From: Pseudarthrobacter naphthalenicus
GTDB lineage: Bacteria; Actinomycetota; Actinomycetes; Actinomycetales; Micrococcaceae
Assembly: GCF_029076445.1 (NCBI RefSeq)
Contig: NZ_JARESG010000004.1
Coordinates: forward strand, 186,001-250,000
Direction of reading: 5' to 3'
DNA length: 64,000 bases
Shown piece by piece: positions 52,885 through 62,182 of the stretch; positions within the stretch are counted from its first letter, which is position 1, and the number at the start of each line of letters is the position of its first letter. The translations under genes and the position numbers were made by a program. The notes under the pieces were generated by a model. The model made no database searches and was not told the DNA's origin. It saw nothing but the letters and a program-made list of their open reading frames with translations.

Positions 52885-54488
52885 CCACCCCCACCGTCCC
52901 CGACGCGGCACATGCCCCGGAAAAGCAGCACATCGTCCTGCTGTTCGTCGGCCTGATGCTCTCCATGCTTCTCGCGTCCCTCAACCAGACCGTGCTCAGC
53001 ACGGCGCTGCCCACCATCGTGGGTGAACTGCACGGCGTCAGCGACATGCTCTGGGTCATCACGGCCTTCATCCTCGCCTCCACCATTACCATGCCTGTCT
53101 ACGGCAAGCTTGGTGACCTGATGGGCCGCAAGGCCCTGCTCATCGCAGCGATCACCCTGTTCATGATCGGCTCCGTCATCGGCGCCCTGGCCAACGACAT
53201 GGGCATGCTCATCACTGCCCGCGTCATCCAGGGCCTGGGCGGTGGCGGGCTGATGATCCTCTCGCAGGCGGTCATCGCCGACGTTGTCCCGGCCCGCGAA
53301 CGCGGCAAATACATGGGCCTGATGGGCGGCGTCTTCGCCATCTCCTCGGTGGCCGGGCCGCTGCTGGGCGGCTGGTTCACCGAGGGTCCCGGCTGGCGCT
53401 GGGTCTTCTGGATCAACATCCCGCTGGGCCTGCTGGCCCTCGCCGGTGCGTTCTTCTTCCTGAAGCTGCCCAAGCACGCCGGCAAGCCCAAGCTGGACCT
53501 CGGCGGCATGTTCCTGCTCGCCATGGCCACCACGGCCCTGGTGCTCTTCGCCACTTGGGGCGGCAGCAAGTACGACTGGACCGACCCGATCATCCTGTCC
53601 CTGATCGCGGTCACCGTCGTCGCCGCCGTCGCGTTCGTCCTCGTGGAACGCCGCACCGCCGAGCCGATCATCCCGCTGCACCTGTTCAAGGACCTGAACT
53701 TCAACCTCTCCACCATCGCGGGCCTGCTGATCGGTGTGGCCATGTTCGGTGCCATCGGCTATCTCCCCACGTACCTGCAGATGGCCTTCAGCGTGAACGC
53801 CACCGAGTCCGGGCTGCTGATGATCCCGATGATGGGCGCGCTGCTGGTGGCCTCCGTGGGCTCCGGCCAGCTGGTGAGCCGGACCGGGCGGTACAAGTGG
53901 ATGCCGATCGCCGGTTCGGTGCTGGTGGCCGTGGCCCTGGTGCTGCTCTCCACCCTCAAGCCCGGGCAGCCGCTGTGGGAAATCTGCGCCTACCTTGCCG
54001 TGATGGGCGTCGGGCTGGGTCTGAGCATGCAGATCCTGGTCCTGATCGTCCAGAACTCCTTCCCGCTGCGTGAAGTGGGCACCGCCACGGCGTCGAACAA
54101 CTTCTTCCGCCAGATCGGCGCCACCCTGGGTTCGGCCGTGGTGGGCAGCCTGTTCGCCAGCCGGCTGGCGTCCCTCCTCACCGAGCGGATGCCCGCGGCG
54201 GCCACCGGCGGCGGCACACCGGGCGGGTCGAACTCCCTGACCCCTGCGGTGGTGAGCCACCTGCCCGCGGAGATCAAGGACCTGATCGTCTCCTCCTACA
54301 ACGACGCCCTGACCCCGATCTTCATCTGGATGGTCCCGCTCGCGGTGATCGCCGCCGTCGTCCTCGTGTTCATCAAGGAAAAGCCGCTGGCCACCGCGAT
54401 CGAACACGACGTCCTCTCCGAATCCATCTCCGAAGGCAACATCCTCATCACCGCCGACGACGAGGAACCCGCCCCCGCTTCACGGTAG
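52881..54488 (+). CDS. DHA2-family MFS drug exporter (14 helices)
   Basis: A 535-residue proton-antiport exporter. Family motifs are LASLNQTVLSTALPTIVGEL (motif D1), YGKLGDLMGRKALLI (motif A), ARVIQGLGGGGLMILSQAVI (motif B) and GPLLGGWFTEGPGWRWVFWI (motif C), plus 14 predicted helices as in the DHA2/EmrB group. ATG 52881 follows AAAGGA. A strong terminator follows. A truncated second copy of the last third lies at 42643-43309. The drug or metabolite exported cannot be told from the sequence. Confidence 0.94.
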   Translation: MTTPTVPDAAHAPEKQHIVLLFVGLMLSMLLASLNQTVLSTALPTIVGELHGVSDMLWVITAFILASTITMPVYGKLGDLMGRKALLIAAITLFMIGSVIGALANDMGMLITARVIQGLGGGGLMILSQAVIADVVPARERGKYMGLMGGVFAISSVAGPLLGGWFTEGPGWRWVFWINIPLGLLALAGAFFFLKLPKHAGKPKLDLGGMFLLAMATTALVLFATWGGSKYDWTDPIILSLIAVTVVAAVAFVLVERRTAEPIIPLHLFKDLNFNLSTIAGLLIGVAMFGAIGYLPTYLQMAFSVNATESGLLMIPMMGALLVASVGSGQLVSRTGRYKWMPIAGSVLVAVALVLLSTLKPGQPLWEICAYLAVMGVGLGLSMQILVLIVQNSFPLREVGTATASNNFFRQIGATLGSAVVGSLFASRLASLLTERMPAAATGGGTPGGSNSLTPAVVSHLPAEIKDLIVSSYNDALTPIFIWMVPLAVIAAVVLVFIKEKPLATAIEHDVLSESISEGNILITADDEEPAPASR

Positions 54489-54540
54489 GTTGCAGCCGTT
54501 CGCCAACGTGTGACATAGCCGCTAACAACAGCGCAGGAAT

Positions 54541-54576
54541 GACGCCCCCGAACCATCATGGTCGGGGGCGTCTTTC
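54541..54576 (+). terminator. rho-independent terminator after the MFS gene
   Basis: GACGCCCCCG (54541-54550) pairs with CGGGGGCGTC (54563-54572), with further ACC/GGT pairing inside, followed by TTTC. It separates the tetR-MFS transcript from the pdh promoter. Confidence 0.88.
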
Positions 54577-54650
54577 ATTGTCCGGACACCCCGGAGGCCC
54601 GGCCTGCCAATTCGTCTACCGCAAAAGCTCGTAACCCAGCTCACGTTTCA

Positions 54651-54763
54651 ATTCGTCTTCCAGAACCGCCCTGACGAGCTGGCTTCTCCACAATTCTCGT
54701 CAGGTCTGGATACGAAACATCGGTTAGGTCAATACTGGGAAGGAATAGTGGCTACAGAAGGAC
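54651..54763 (+). promoter_or_regulatory. pdhA upstream control region (second copy of the 113-base repeat)
   Basis: See the copy at 52083. The block GGATACGAAACATCGG (54708-54723) is fully conserved while flanking bases differ, which suggests a regulator site or promoter core rather than chance. The repeat ends within the AGAAGGA ribosome-binding site of pdhA. Confidence 0.65.
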
Positions 54764-54769
54764 TGACCA

Positions 54770-56011
54770 ATGACGATCTCCGCGGACCACTCTGCGCCCC
54801 ACACTGCCCCGGGCTCTGCACCGGACCGGGACCAGCTCCCGCCGGCTGAAAACGCCGTGACCGAAGCCGTGCGCAAGTTCGGTATCACGGCGGAGGACTA
54901 CATGCTCCCCGCCCGGCACCAGATCCAGATGGTGGACCCGGACGGCCGGCTCCTGGCCGAAGCCGAGCAGGGCACCGAACCGGGCCACGAGTACCCGTTG
55001 CCCCGCGATGCGGAACTGCTGGCAGCGTACGAGCAGCTCGTCGTCGGACGCCGCGTCAACGACCAGAACTCGGCGCTCGTGCGGCAGGGGCGCATGGCCG
55101 TGTACCCGTCCAGCCACGGGCAGGAGGCCTGCCAGGTGGCCGCGGCTCTGTGCCTGGCCGAGGGCGACTGGCTGTTCCCCACCTACCGGGACGCCGTGGC
55201 GGTCATGACCCGCGGCGTTGACCCCGTGCAGACCATGACCATCTTCCGCGGCGACTGGCACAGCGGCTACGACCCCTCCAAATACAAGGTGGGCATCCAG
55301 TGCACCCCGCTGACCACCCAGCTGCTGCACGCTGTCGGGGTGGCACACGCGGCCAAGCTCCGCGGCGAGGACACCGTGGTCCTGGCCATGTGCGGCGACG
55401 GCGCCACCAGCGAAGGCGACTTCCACGAAGCCCTGAACTTCGCCGCCGTCTTCCACCTGCCCGTCATCTTCTTCGTGCAGAACAACAAGTACGCCATCTC
55501 GGTTCCGTTGGCGCACCAGTCCGTGGCCCCGTCCCTGGCGCACAAGGCCGTGGGCTACGGCATGGCCGGCGAACGCGTGGACGGCAACGACGTCGTGGCC
55601 CTCCTCGCCGTGCTGGACCGCGCCGTTTCTCTGTGCCGGGCTGGTTCGGGACCGCTCCTGGTGGAGGCGAACACCTACCGGATGCAGGCGCACACCAACG
55701 CCGACGACGCCACCCGCTACCGGCAGGACAGTGAAGTTGCCGAGTGGCTGGCCAAGGATCCGGTCACCCGGATGCGGACCTACCTCACCGGCCGCGGACT
55801 GCTGGACGACGACGGCGCCGCCCGGATTGGCGCGCACGCGGAAGCAGTTGCCACGCAGCTTCGTGAAGGGCTGGGTGAGGATGTTCCGGTGGACCCGCAG
55901 GAGCTGTTCCGCCACGTGTTCTCCTCGCCGACACCGCAGCTTAAGGAGCAGGCCGCCCTGCTTGCCGACGAACTTGCCCGCGACGCAGCCTCAGGGGAGG
56001 CCACCAAATGA
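54770..56011 (+). CDS. pdhA: pyruvate/branched-chain 2-oxoacid dehydrogenase E1 alpha subunit
   Basis: A 413-residue thiamine-diphosphate subunit that decarboxylates the 2-oxo acid with E1 beta. The ThDP/Mg motif runs from GDGATSEGDFHEALNFAAVF to FVQNNKYAIS (about residues 209-242). RRVNDQNSALVRQGRMAVYP and PTYRDAVAVMTRGVD are typical of the PDH/BCKDH alpha type. ATG 54770 follows AGAAGGA, at the end of the repeated promoter segment. The stop overlaps the beta gene by ATGA. Whether pyruvate or branched-chain acids are preferred is unclear. Confidence 0.95.
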   Translation: MTISADHSAPHTAPGSAPDRDQLPPAENAVTEAVRKFGITAEDYMLPARHQIQMVDPDGRLLAEAEQGTEPGHEYPLPRDAELLAAYEQLVVGRRVNDQNSALVRQGRMAVYPSSHGQEACQVAAALCLAEGDWLFPTYRDAVAVMTRGVDPVQTMTIFRGDWHSGYDPSKYKVGIQCTPLTTQLLHAVGVAHAAKLRGEDTVVLAMCGDGATSEGDFHEALNFAAVFHLPVIFFVQNNKYAISVPLAHQSVAPSLAHKAVGYGMAGERVDGNDVVALLAVLDRAVSLCRAGSGPLLVEANTYRMQAHTNADDATRYRQDSEVAEWLAKDPVTRMRTYLTGRGLLDDDGAARIGAHAEAVATQLREGLGEDVPVDPQELFRHVFSSPTPQLKEQAALLADELARDAASGEATK

Positions 56012-57120
56012 GCCCGACAATCACCACCTCGTCCGAGGCGAACGGCAACGTCAGCGCCGCCACCGCCCGGGCCGCCGCCTCCGCCGCCACTGCGGCCCAG
56101 GCTTCCGGTCCGCAGTCCGTCACCCTGGCCAAGGCCCTGAACACGGCCCTGGCCGACTCGATGCAGGCCGATTCCTCCGTCCTGGTCTTCGGCGAGGACG
56201 TGGGCCAGCTGGGCGGCGTTTTCCGCATCACCGACGGGCTGACCTCCCGGTTCGGCGAGCAGCGCTGCTTCGACACGCCCCTGGCCGAGTCCGGCATTGT
56301 GGGCATGGCCGTGGGCATGGCCATGAACGGGATGCGCCCGGTGGTGGAGATGCAGTTCGACGCCTTCGCCTACCCGGCCTTCCAGCAGATCGTCAGCCAC
56401 GTGGCCAAGATGCACAACCGCACCAAGGGCGCCCTGAAGCTGCCCATGGTCATCCGGGTCCCGTACGGCGGGGGCATCGGGGGAGTGGAGCACCACTGCG
56501 ACTCCTCCGAGGCGTACTACGCCCACACCGCCGGCCTGAAGGTCTTCACGCCCGCCACCGTGGCCGACGGCTACCGGATGCTGCGCGAGGCCATCGACTC
56601 GGACGATCCAGTCATGTTCATGGAGCCCAAGAAGCTCTACTGGTCCAAGGACATGGTGGACCTCGACGGCCTGCGTTCCGCTCACTCCGCGAATCGCGAG
56701 GCGGGCACGTCCTCGGAGGGGCGCGCCGCCGTCGCGCGTTCCGGCACTGACGCGACCCTGATCGCGTACGGGCCGTCCGTACCCACGGCGCTCGCCGCGG
56801 CCGCCGCCGCTGCCGAGGAGGGCCGCTCGCTGGAAGTCATTGACGTCCGCTCCATCGTGCCGTTCGACGACGAGACCGTGTGCGCGTCCGTCCGCAAGAC
56901 CGGCCGGGCCGTGGTGATCGCCGAGGCGCACAGCTTCGCGTCCGTGTCCTCCGAGATCGTGGCGCGGGTCCAGGAACGCTGCTTCCATCACCTCGCCGCG
57001 CCGATCCGCCGCGTAACCGGGTTCGACGTGCCGTACCCGGCGCCGAAGCTTGAGCACTACTACCTGCCCGGCGTGGACCGCATCCTCGACGCCGTTGACG
57101 ACCTCCAGTGGGAAGACTGA
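56008..57120 (+). CDS. pdhB: 2-oxoacid dehydrogenase E1 beta subunit
   Basis: A 370-residue subunit forming the alpha2-beta2 E1 enzyme. The transketolase pyrimidine domain has VTLAKALNTALADSM, FGEDVGQLGGVFRITDGL, FDTPLAESGIVGMAVGMAMN and RVPYGGGIGGVEHHCDSSEA; the C-terminal domain has EVIDVRSIVPFDDETV and APKLEHYYLPGVDRI. The first 30 residues are Ala/Thr-rich and disordered-looking. Start overlaps pdhA by ATGA; 3 bp separate it from the E2 gene. Confidence 0.95.
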   Translation: MSPTITTSSEANGNVSAATARAAASAATAAQASGPQSVTLAKALNTALADSMQADSSVLVFGEDVGQLGGVFRITDGLTSRFGEQRCFDTPLAESGIVGMAVGMAMNGMRPVVEMQFDAFAYPAFQQIVSHVAKMHNRTKGALKLPMVIRVPYGGGIGGVEHHCDSSEAYYAHTAGLKVFTPATVADGYRMLREAIDSDDPVMFMEPKKLYWSKDMVDLDGLRSAHSANREAGTSSEGRAAVARSGTDATLIAYGPSVPTALAAAAAAAEEGRSLEVIDVRSIVPFDDETVCASVRKTGRAVVIAEAHSFASVSSEIVARVQERCFHHLAAPIRRVTGFDVPYPAPKLEHYYLPGVDRILDAVDDLQWED

Positions 57121-57123
57121 CCG

Positions 57124-58587
57124 ATGACCTCTGCACTGCAAGTATTCATGCTGCCCGACCTCGGCGAAGGCCTCACCGAAGCCGAACTGATCAACTGGCT
57201 GGTGGCCGTGGGCGACGAGGTCCGCGTGGACCAGCCCATCGCCGAGGTGGAGACCGCCAAGTCCGTGGTGGAAGTGCCCTCGCCCTACGCCGGGACCGTG
57301 GCCGAACTGCACGGTGAGCCCGGGCAGACCTTGGACGTGGGGAAGCCCTTGATTTCGGTTGCGCCTGTTGGCCCTGCTGTTGCTGGGGCTGGCGCGGATG
57401 ATGCCGCCCCCGCCCCTTCCACTGCCGAGGAGCCCGTGGTTGAAGCCGCCGCCGCAAACGCTTACAGGGAGGAGGAGAAGGCCGGGTCCGGCAACGTGCT
57501 GATCGGCTACGGGACTCCCGGCGGTGCCGGCCAGGTGCGGCGCACCCGGGCACCGCGCAGGGCTTTTTCGGTGGCTGAGCCCGCCGGAGCGCCCACGGTT
57601 GAAACTCCGGAGGTGGACCTCTCGCTGCTCCGCACCCGGGTGCCCGGGAAGCTAGGCGCCGTCATTTCCCCACTGGTGCGGCGGATGGCCCGCGAACACG
57701 GTGTGGACCTCGGCGAACTCAACGGTTCGGGTGAGAGCGGACTGATCATGCGCCGCGACGTTGAGGCGGCCATCAGCACTCCGGACGTGGCGCCGAGCCC
57801 TGTGGTTGAGCCGCGTCCTGTTCGTGAGCCGCGGCCTACGGTTACCGAAGCCCAGACCGGCACTGATTCGCGCACGGGCCTGCCCATTTCAGCCCGGACG
57901 CCCGTCAAGGGGGTCCGCAAGGTGGTCGCCGCCAACATGACCCGCAGCCGGCAGGAGATTCCGGAAGCCACGGTCTGGGTGGACGTGGATGCCACCGCCC
58001 TGGTGGAGCTGCGGGCCGGGCTGAAGAAGGCCGATTCGCACACGGCGCCGGGCCTGCTGGCGTTCATCGCCCGTTTTGTCACGGCCGGGTTAAAACGATT
58101 CCCGGAGCTGAACACCCGCATCGAGGCCACGGCGGACGGCGCCCAGGAGATCGTGTCCTTCGACGGGGTCAACCTTGGCTTCGCCGCGCAGACAGACCGC
58201 GGACTGACGGTGCCCTCCATCCGCAACGCCGAGAAACTCAGCGCCCGCGAACTGGACAGGGAGATCCGCCGGCTCACCGCCGTCGTGCGCGAAGGCAAGG
58301 GGACCCCGGAGCAGCTGGGCAGCGGCACCTTCACGCTGAACAACTACGGGGTATTCGGCGTGGACGGGTCCGCGGCCATCATCAACCACCCCGAGGTGGC
58401 GATCCTCGGCGTGGGGCGCATTATGGACAAGCCGTGGGTGGTGAACGGCGAGCTGGCCGTCCGCAAGGTCACCGAACTGACGCTTACCTTCGATCACCGC
58501 GTGTGCGACGGCGGGACGGCGGCCGGGTTCCTCCGGTTCGTGGCGGACGCGATCGAGAACCCGAACAGCGTCCTGGCCGACATCTGA
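57124..58587 (+). CDS. pdhC: 2-oxoacid dehydrogenase E2 (dihydrolipoyl acyltransferase)
   Basis: A 487-residue core subunit. One lipoyl domain (residues 1-80; Lys46 in VETAKSVVEVPS), an Ala/Pro linker, a peripheral-subunit-binding domain at about 179-217 (ISPLVRRMAREHGVDLGELN), a second linker, and the catalytic domain with the C-terminal motif DHRVCDGG (from Asp457; active His458). A single lipoyl domain fits the branched-chain type and many actinobacterial complexes. No E3 (lipoamide dehydrogenase) gene follows, so E3 must be supplied from elsewhere. Confidence 0.95.
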   Translation: MTSALQVFMLPDLGEGLTEAELINWLVAVGDEVRVDQPIAEVETAKSVVEVPSPYAGTVAELHGEPGQTLDVGKPLISVAPVGPAVAGAGADDAAPAPSTAEEPVVEAAAANAYREEEKAGSGNVLIGYGTPGGAGQVRRTRAPRRAFSVAEPAGAPTVETPEVDLSLLRTRVPGKLGAVISPLVRRMAREHGVDLGELNGSGESGLIMRRDVEAAISTPDVAPSPVVEPRPVREPRPTVTEAQTGTDSRTGLPISARTPVKGVRKVVAANMTRSRQEIPEATVWVDVDATALVELRAGLKKADSHTAPGLLAFIARFVTAGLKRFPELNTRIEATADGAQEIVSFDGVNLGFAAQTDRGLTVPSIRNAEKLSARELDREIRRLTAVVREGKGTPEQLGSGTFTLNNYGVFGVDGSAAIINHPEVAILGVGRIMDKPWVVNGELAVRKVTELTLTFDHRVCDGGTAAGFLRFVADAIENPNSVLADI

Positions 58588-58588
58588 C

Positions 58589-59773
58589 ATGAAGGCCGTG
58601 GTGGTGGGGGCAGGCATCGCGGGCCTGGTGGCGGCCCGCCAACTCGGCCTGGCCGGCTGGGACGTTGAGCTCTTCGAGAAATCGGCGGCTCCGCGCCCTG
58701 ACGGATACATGATGGACTTTTTTGGTCCTGGTGTGGAGGCTGCGGAGCGGATCGGCCTCTACCCGCGACTCGCCGCCGTGGCTTATCACGTGGAGGCGGC
58801 GGAGTACGTCGACGCCGCCGGCCGCCCCACGTCCAGCCTGGACTATGATCGCTTCGCCAGGCTTGCCGGCGGGAAGGTCCTGAGCCTGCTGCGGCCGGAC
58901 ATGGAACAGGCCGCCCTCGCTGCCCTCGAGGACGTGCCACCGGGCCGGGTCCGGGTCCGCTACGGGGCGGCGGTGTCCCGGATCCGGAATGATGACGACG
59001 GCGGCGTGCGGGTCACGGCGGGTGGCCATCAGGACGTGACCGCTGACGTACTGATAGGTGCTGACGGCGTCCACTCCACGGTGCGGTCCCGGGTGTTCGG
59101 GCCCGAGGACGGGTTCCTGCGACCCATGGGCATGCGTGCCGCCGCGTTCATCGTGACCGAACCTGTCCTCAACGCCCGCTTCCGGAACCGGTTCGTCCTC
59201 ACCGACAGCATCAACCGGATGGCCGGTCTCTACAGCCTCCGTTCGGATGAGGTGGCGGCCTTTATGGTTTACCGGGATGCCACCGACACGTCAGGACACC
59301 AGCCATCCGGGAGTCCGCGGGACAGGCTGCGCCGGGAGTTCGCCGGGCTCGGCCAGGCCGTGGACCGGCTGCTGGAACTATGCCCAGAACATCCGTACGA
59401 CGACGTGGTGGCACAGATTGTCATGCCGCACTGGCAGCGGGGACGGACCGTCCTCGTAGGGGATGCCTGCGGAGCCGTCTCACTCCTCGCGGGCCAGGGC
59501 GGCTCGCTGGCGATCGCCGGTGCTGCGCTGCTCGGTGACATCCTGGGGCCGGTCACCTCGCCCGGCGGAATCAGCCCGGCCCTCACCGAATTCGAGCGAC
59601 GCTGGCGGCCCCTCGTCGAGGAGGCCCAGGCTGCAGGGCGGCGTACCGCGGCATCGTTTCTCCCCGCCAACAGAACTCAGCGCCTGCTGCGGCGTTGGAT
59701 CATCCGGGCCACTCATCTGCCCGGCATCGACCGGTTGGTTGCCCGCCAGATCGTGGGCCGGATCGCAAAGTAG
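58589..59773 (+). CDS. FAD-dependent monooxygenase-like protein (PHBH fold)
   Basis: A 394-residue flavoprotein. VVGAGIAGLVAARQLGLAGW is the Rossmann start with ELFEK as the ADP-ribose acidic end; LIGADGVHSTVR and VLVGDACGAVSLLAGQGGSL are the other FAD blocks of the p-hydroxybenzoate-hydroxylase group. It is TetX-like in length. It begins 1 bp after the E2 stop, so it is co-transcribed with pdhABC, which is unusual and unexplained. It converges on the stress-protein gene across 18 bp. Confidence 0.92.
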   Translation: MKAVVVGAGIAGLVAARQLGLAGWDVELFEKSAAPRPDGYMMDFFGPGVEAAERIGLYPRLAAVAYHVEAAEYVDAAGRPTSSLDYDRFARLAGGKVLSLLRPDMEQAALAALEDVPPGRVRVRYGAAVSRIRNDDDGGVRVTAGGHQDVTADVLIGADGVHSTVRSRVFGPEDGFLRPMGMRAAAFIVTEPVLNARFRNRFVLTDSINRMAGLYSLRSDEVAAFMVYRDATDTSGHQPSGSPRDRLRREFAGLGQAVDRLLELCPEHPYDDVVAQIVMPHWQRGRTVLVGDACGAVSLLAGQGGSLAIAGAALLGDILGPVTSPGGISPALTEFERRWRPLVEEAQAAGRRTAASFLPANRTQRLLRRWIIRATHLPGIDRLVARQIVGRIAK

Positions 59774-59791
59774 CCCCGTCCACGCCTGATA

Positions 59792-60226
59792 TCAGGACCC
59801 GCTCCGGGGCCGGACAACCAGCACAGGACAGGGTGCGTGGTGAATCACCTGGCTGGAGATTGAACCCAGCCGCAGCCCTGCGAACCCGCCGTGGCCCCGG
59901 GAGCCCACAACCAGCAGGTCCGCATCCTTGCTGGCGTCCAGCAAAGCGCTGGAGGCCAAGTCACGAACGAGTATTCCCTCGGTGTCCACGCCGTCAGCGG
60001 CGACGGCCTTCAATGCGTCAGCCTGGAGACGCTCAGCGGCGTGAAAGGAGTCGTTGCTGACGCTGTCCTCCACCGTTGACGGCACTGGCGGGTAATGCCA
60101 CGCCGTGACGGCCCGGACGCTGCCTTGCCTGAGCCGGGCTTCGTCCACCGCCCACCGAAGAGCGGCCAAGGACTGCTCGGAACCGTCCACACCCACCACG
60201 ACGAGGAACCTACCGCTGGCGTCCAT
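59792..60226 (-). CDS. universal stress protein (UspA family)
   Basis: A 144-residue single-domain Usp. The ATP-binding pattern is visible: VVVGVDGSEQS at the start, DLLVVGSRGHGGFAGLRLGS and HHAPCPVLVV at the end (G-2x-G-9x-G-S/T type). ATG 60226 follows GGAAGGA. Usp proteins are induced by starvation and redox stress; no regulator site is visible. Confidence 0.93.
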   Translation of the reverse strand: MDASGRFLVVVGVDGSEQSLAALRWAVDEARLRQGSVRAVTAWHYPPVPSTVEDSVSNDSFHAAERLQADALKAVAADGVDTEGILVRDLASSALLDASKDADLLVVGSRGHGGFAGLRLGSISSQVIHHAPCPVLVVRPRSGS

Positions 60227-60371
60227 GTCTTCTGTCCTTCCGCCCGCCGACTCACTGCCACCGCCCCGGCAGTGCCAGTCTGTGCCCGTCGCCCGAAGGG
60301 GTCAAGGCCACACGGCTAACCTCCACGGACCCTTCCCGCCAGGGCCAAGGAAGCCGGACTAGAATCCGTTC

Positions 60372-61565
60372 ATGCGTCTGGCGATCATTGGAGCGGTACT
60401 GCTGGCGGCCGGCGCGGTGGCGGCGGTCACCGGGACGCTGCCCGCGGCTGACCTGGCCGCGCTGGTTGACCGGGTGGCACCCATCCTGTTGTTCGTCGTC
60501 GCCATGACGGTGGTGACCGAGCTGGCCAGCGAGGCGGGCATCTTCCTGTGGATTGCCCGCCGGTTCCGGCACTGGGGCCGCGGCTACAGCTTCCTGCTCT
60601 GGCTGTTCCTGGCCGTGTTCGCCACGCTGAGCACCATCTTCCTTTCGCTGGACACCACGGCGGTGCTGCTGACCCCGGTGGTGGTCAGCGTGACCCGGCA
60701 GGCCGGCCTGCCGCCGCTGCCGTTTGCCCTGATGACCGTGTGGCTGGCGAACACCGCGAGCCTGCTGCTGCCCATCTCCAACCTGACCAACCTGCTGGCG
60801 CAGCACAGCCTGGGCGGGATCAGCCCGGCCGGCTTCGCGGCCCTGATGTGGGCGCCGTCCCTCGCCGCGGTGCTGGTGCCGCTGGTGTTCATTGCCCTCG
60901 TTTTCCGCCGCGACCTGAGCAAACGCTATTCGCGGATTCCCGTGGGACGGGTCCGGCCGGATGCGGAAACCGGAAGTTCGACGGCGGCATCTACGGACCG
61001 CCTCCTGCTTGGCGGCACCGCTGTGGTGCTGGCGCTGCTGCTGCCGGCGCTGGTGTCCGGGGTGCCGGTCTGGATCCCCGCCGCGGCCGCCGCGCTGGTC
61101 CTGGGTGCGGTCTTCGCGTTCCGGCGGCCCCGGGTCCTCAAAGTGCAGCTGGTGCCGTGGTCCCTGCTGCTGTTCGCCTCCGGACTCTTCCTGGTGATGG
61201 AAACCGCCCGGCACCTGGGCGCCTCGGCTTTCGTGGGCCAGCTCGCCGGCACGGGGGAGGGCTTCCCCGAACTGCTCCGGCTGGCCGGCAGCGGTGCGGC
61301 GGGTTCGAACGTGCTGAACAATCTGCCCGCCTACCTGCTGGCCGAACCCCTGGCTGAGACGCCGCAGCGGATGGCGGCCCTGCTGATCGGGGTCAACGCC
61401 GGCCCGCTCATCACGCCGTGGGCCTCGCTGGCCACCCTGCTCTGGCACGACCGGCTGGTGCGGATGAACGTCCTGATCACCTGGCGCGGCTACGCGCTGT
61501 TCGGCCTGATGGTGGCGCCCCTGACCGTGTTCGCCGCGGTCATGGCCCTGGCCGCCGCAGGGTAG
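60372..61565 (+). CDS. ArsB/NhaD-like ion transporter (SLC13-type)
   Basis: A 397-residue membrane protein with about 11 helices from the ion-transporter superfamily. Two inverted halves each have a conserved turn: DTTAVLLTPVVVSVTRQAG and MTVWLANTASLLLPISNLTN in the first, and GSGAAGSNVLNNLPAYLLAE in the second, as in ArsB/CitMHS-type carriers. An arsenite or Na+/H+ role is possible; no ars genes are nearby. It begins at ATG 60372. Confidence 0.88.
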   Translation: MRLAIIGAVLLAAGAVAAVTGTLPAADLAALVDRVAPILLFVVAMTVVTELASEAGIFLWIARRFRHWGRGYSFLLWLFLAVFATLSTIFLSLDTTAVLLTPVVVSVTRQAGLPPLPFALMTVWLANTASLLLPISNLTNLLAQHSLGGISPAGFAALMWAPSLAAVLVPLVFIALVFRRDLSKRYSRIPVGRVRPDAETGSSTAASTDRLLLGGTAVVLALLLPALVSGVPVWIPAAAAALVLGAVFAFRRPRVLKVQLVPWSLLLFASGLFLVMETARHLGASAFVGQLAGTGEGFPELLRLAGSGAAGSNVLNNLPAYLLAEPLAETPQRMAALLIGVNAGPLITPWASLATLLWHDRLVRMNVLITWRGYALFGLMVAPLTVFAAVMALAAAG

Positions 61566-61591
61566 TTGTGGACCACACAGGAGGGCACGCC

Positions 61592-62116
61592 ATGAATCCA
61601 ACCAAAGCCGAGATCGAGGCCGGCTACCGCCGCGTGCAGGGGGAACTGGGGGCCCGGCTGGCCGGCGCCACCACGGAGGATCTTCGCCGCCGGAGCAGCG
61701 GGACCCGGTGGACCAACGAGGAACTGCTCTTCCACATGGTGTTCGGCTACATGGTGGTCCGGGCCCTGCTTCCCCTGGTCCGGCTGGTCAGCAGGCTCCC
61801 CGCACCGGCGGGCAGGGCGTTCGCGGCGGTGCTGAACGCGGGAACCCGGCCCTTCGACGTCGTGAATTATTGGGGCTCGCGCGCGGCGGCGACGGTCTTC
61901 AACCGCCGGCGGATGGCGCGGAAACTCGCGAAGACCATCGCGGCCCTGACCCGGCAGCTGGACCGCGAAACTCCCGCCAGCCTCGCCCGCTCCATGCCGT
62001 TCCCGGACCGGTGGGACCCGTTCTTCCAACCCGTGATGAGCCTGAACGACGTCTACGCCTACCCGACGCTGCACTTCGACTTTCACGCCAAGCAGCTGAG
62101 CCTTCCGCCCACATAG
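61592..62116 (+). CDS. DinB-like four-helix protein
   Basis: A 174-residue protein like the DinB/YfiT superfamily of metal-binding four-helix bundles: GTRWTNEELLFHMVFGYMVV holds the first His and YPTLHFDFHAKQLSLP the last ones. A hydrophobic, basic middle (RPFDVVNYWGSRAAATVFNR) is longer than usual. ATG 61592 follows AGGAGGG. Family members are thiol transferases or isomerases; function here is unknown. Confidence 0.8.
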   Translation: MNPTKAEIEAGYRRVQGELGARLAGATTEDLRRRSSGTRWTNEELLFHMVFGYMVVRALLPLVRLVSRLPAPAGRAFAAVLNAGTRPFDVVNYWGSRAAATVFNRRRMARKLAKTIAALTRQLDRETPASLARSMPFPDRWDPFFQPVMSLNDVYAYPTLHFDFHAKQLSLPPT

Positions 62117-62182
62117 CGCGTTGCGGGGACAGAATAAAGCCAGGCCACCATGTGCCCGACCACTCGCCCAGAAGGAGCGCCC

